This document shows, one piece after another, positions 21,374 through 21,943 of a stretch of DNA of 21,943 bases. Positions within the stretch are counted from its first letter, which is position 1; every line of letters begins with the position of its first letter. The position numbers and the translations under genes are program-made. Under the pieces are notes generated by a model. The model worked only from the letters and a program-made list of their open reading frames with translations, was not told the origin of the DNA and made no database searches. Origin of the DNA: Thermaceae bacterium (GTDB taxonomy: Bacteria > Deinococcota > Deinococci > Deinococcales > Marinithermaceae); the NCBI GenBank assembly GCA_027023115.1, contig JALVWZ010000431.1:1-21943 (forward strand). Direction: 5' to 3'.

Positions 21374-21874
21374 ATGAACAACCTGCTTGCGGCCGTTTTT
21401 TGGGGCACTGCCGGCGGGGTGCTGGCTTGGCGCTGGCACGTGCCCGGGGGCGCGGTAGTGGGCGCCATGCTGGCTACCGCCGTTTACAACTTCGCCCAGC
21501 CGGTGCGGGCGGTAATGCCGCCCGCGGCCGAGGTGGCCATCCAGGTTTCGGTAGGCATCCTGATTGGCCTTTCGGCCGACCGTTCCCTGCTGCCCATCCT
21601 CAAGTCGGTGCTGCCGTTGGCGCTAATGGGCGCCTTGGGGCTGGTAATTTTCGGGTTTGCCATGGCTGCCTTGGCGGTGCACATGGGCTGGCTCGATCCG
21701 GTAACGGCCCTCTTTGGCTTTACTCCTGGCGGAATCAGCGTGATGAGCCTCTTGGCCGACGAAGAGGGCGGTAAGGCCGCCGCGGTGGCGACGATGCACT
21801 TCGTGCGCGTGGTGACGATACTGCTGGCGGTGCCGCCACTGGTTCGTTACTGGCTAACGCACCGTGGCGGTTAG
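21374..21874 (+). CDS. AbrB-type (PF05145) membrane protein, half-length
   Basis: The 166-aa product is hydrophobic, with about five membrane segments, and contains the motif TPGGISVMSLLADEEGGKAAAVATMHFVRV typical of AbrB-duplication membrane proteins (sometimes named putative ammonia monooxygenase). Those proteins usually have about 350 aa with two copies of the unit; this one has a single copy. Because it begins with a good start and ends with a clean stop, it is more likely a natural half-length form that works as a dimer than a truncation. The ATG at 21374 follows TAGGCT by 6 nt, a leaderless arrangement. It lies 39 nt after tdh. Its transported substrate, if any, is unknown. Confidence 0.75.
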   Translation: MNNLLAAVFWGTAGGVLAWRWHVPGGAVVGAMLATAVYNFAQPVRAVMPPAAEVAIQVSVGILIGLSADRSLLPILKSVLPLALMGALGLVIFGFAMAALAVHMGWLDPVTALFGFTPGGISVMSLLADEEGGKAAAVATMHFVRVVTILLAVPPLVRYWLTHRGG

Positions 21875-21886
21875 TTGCAACTTTCC

Positions 21887-21943
21887 AGCATGGTGCGTAG
21901 TGCGTGGTGCGTGGTGTAGGTAGGAAGTAGGAAGTGGGAGGTA
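21887..21943. repeat. Heptamer array (right edge), both unit types in phase
   Basis: Units at 21894, 21901 and 21908 are TGCGTAG/TGCGTGG; they run without a break into AGGAAGT-type units at 21922, 21929 and 21936. The phase of 7 is kept across the whole tract, and 21887-21893 (AGCATGG) may be another unit. The AGGAAGT units are the reverse complement of the ACTTCCT type at 3-30 and 11508-11535. The array runs off the window edge. Confidence 0.65.

Noticed and set aside
20309..21439. 376-codon minus-strand frame opposite tdh and the AbrB-like start
   Set aside because: Spans two real plus-strand genes and the gap between them; no recognisable domain.

Overview
The window looks like chromosomal DNA from a thermophilic member of the Deinococcus-Thermus phylum, most likely family Thermaceae; the genus cannot be fixed by eye. 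The basis is high GC with C/G-ending codons, a cytochrome c552 of the Thermus thermophilus type with its long C-terminal extension, a second EF-G-like GTPase of the EF-G-2 kind, a RodA whose key Asp sits almost exactly where it does in the Thermus protein, and several genes that appear to be transcribed without a leader (TANNNT about 6 nt before a GTG or ATG start). A TatA, a Phe-terminated beta-barrel protein and a non-lipidated solute-binding protein fit a two-membrane cell. No tRNA, rRNA, CRISPR array or complete insertion sequence was seen.

Layout. 1-4.9 kb: a repeat array at the left edge, rpmE (L31) with a structured leader, convergent fusA2-like gene, then a JAMM peptidase and MoeB/TtuC-like E1 operon and citrate synthase. 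5-8.8 kb: a free-standing Ser/Thr kinase divergent from a patatin-like hydrolase, which is followed by lepB; then a convergent class III aminotransferase. 8.9-11.0 kb: minD-minE-rodA operon for division-site placement and cell-wall elongation, with no minC beside it. 11.0-11.6 kb: a non-coding repeat island. 11.6-12.6 kb: a lower-GC TauE/SafE permease and tatA. 12.6-17.0 kb, minus strand: cytochrome c552 and a potABCD polyamine transporter. 17.0-19.0 kb: an envelope pair (beta-barrel plus lipoprotein). 19.0-20.2 kb: yebC-ruvC. 20.3-21.9 kb: a threonine-dehydrogenase-like gene, a half-length AbrB-type membrane protein and another repeat array at the right edge.

Most genes are conserved housekeeping genes in short, tightly overlapped operons, with strong symmetric hairpins between three of the convergent pairs and a single-stranded-direction hairpin after citrate synthase. 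The least explained material is non-coding or small: degenerate 7-nt repeat arrays at both window edges and in the 11.0-11.6 kb island, a roughly 160-bp element with terminal inverted repeats, a possible pseudoknot in the L31 mRNA leader, the recurrent leaderless promoter pattern, and an E1-like enzyme paired with a JAMM peptidase but lacking the usual catalytic cysteine. I see no defence system or obvious new multi-gene machine; the JAMM-E1 pair is the nearest candidate.
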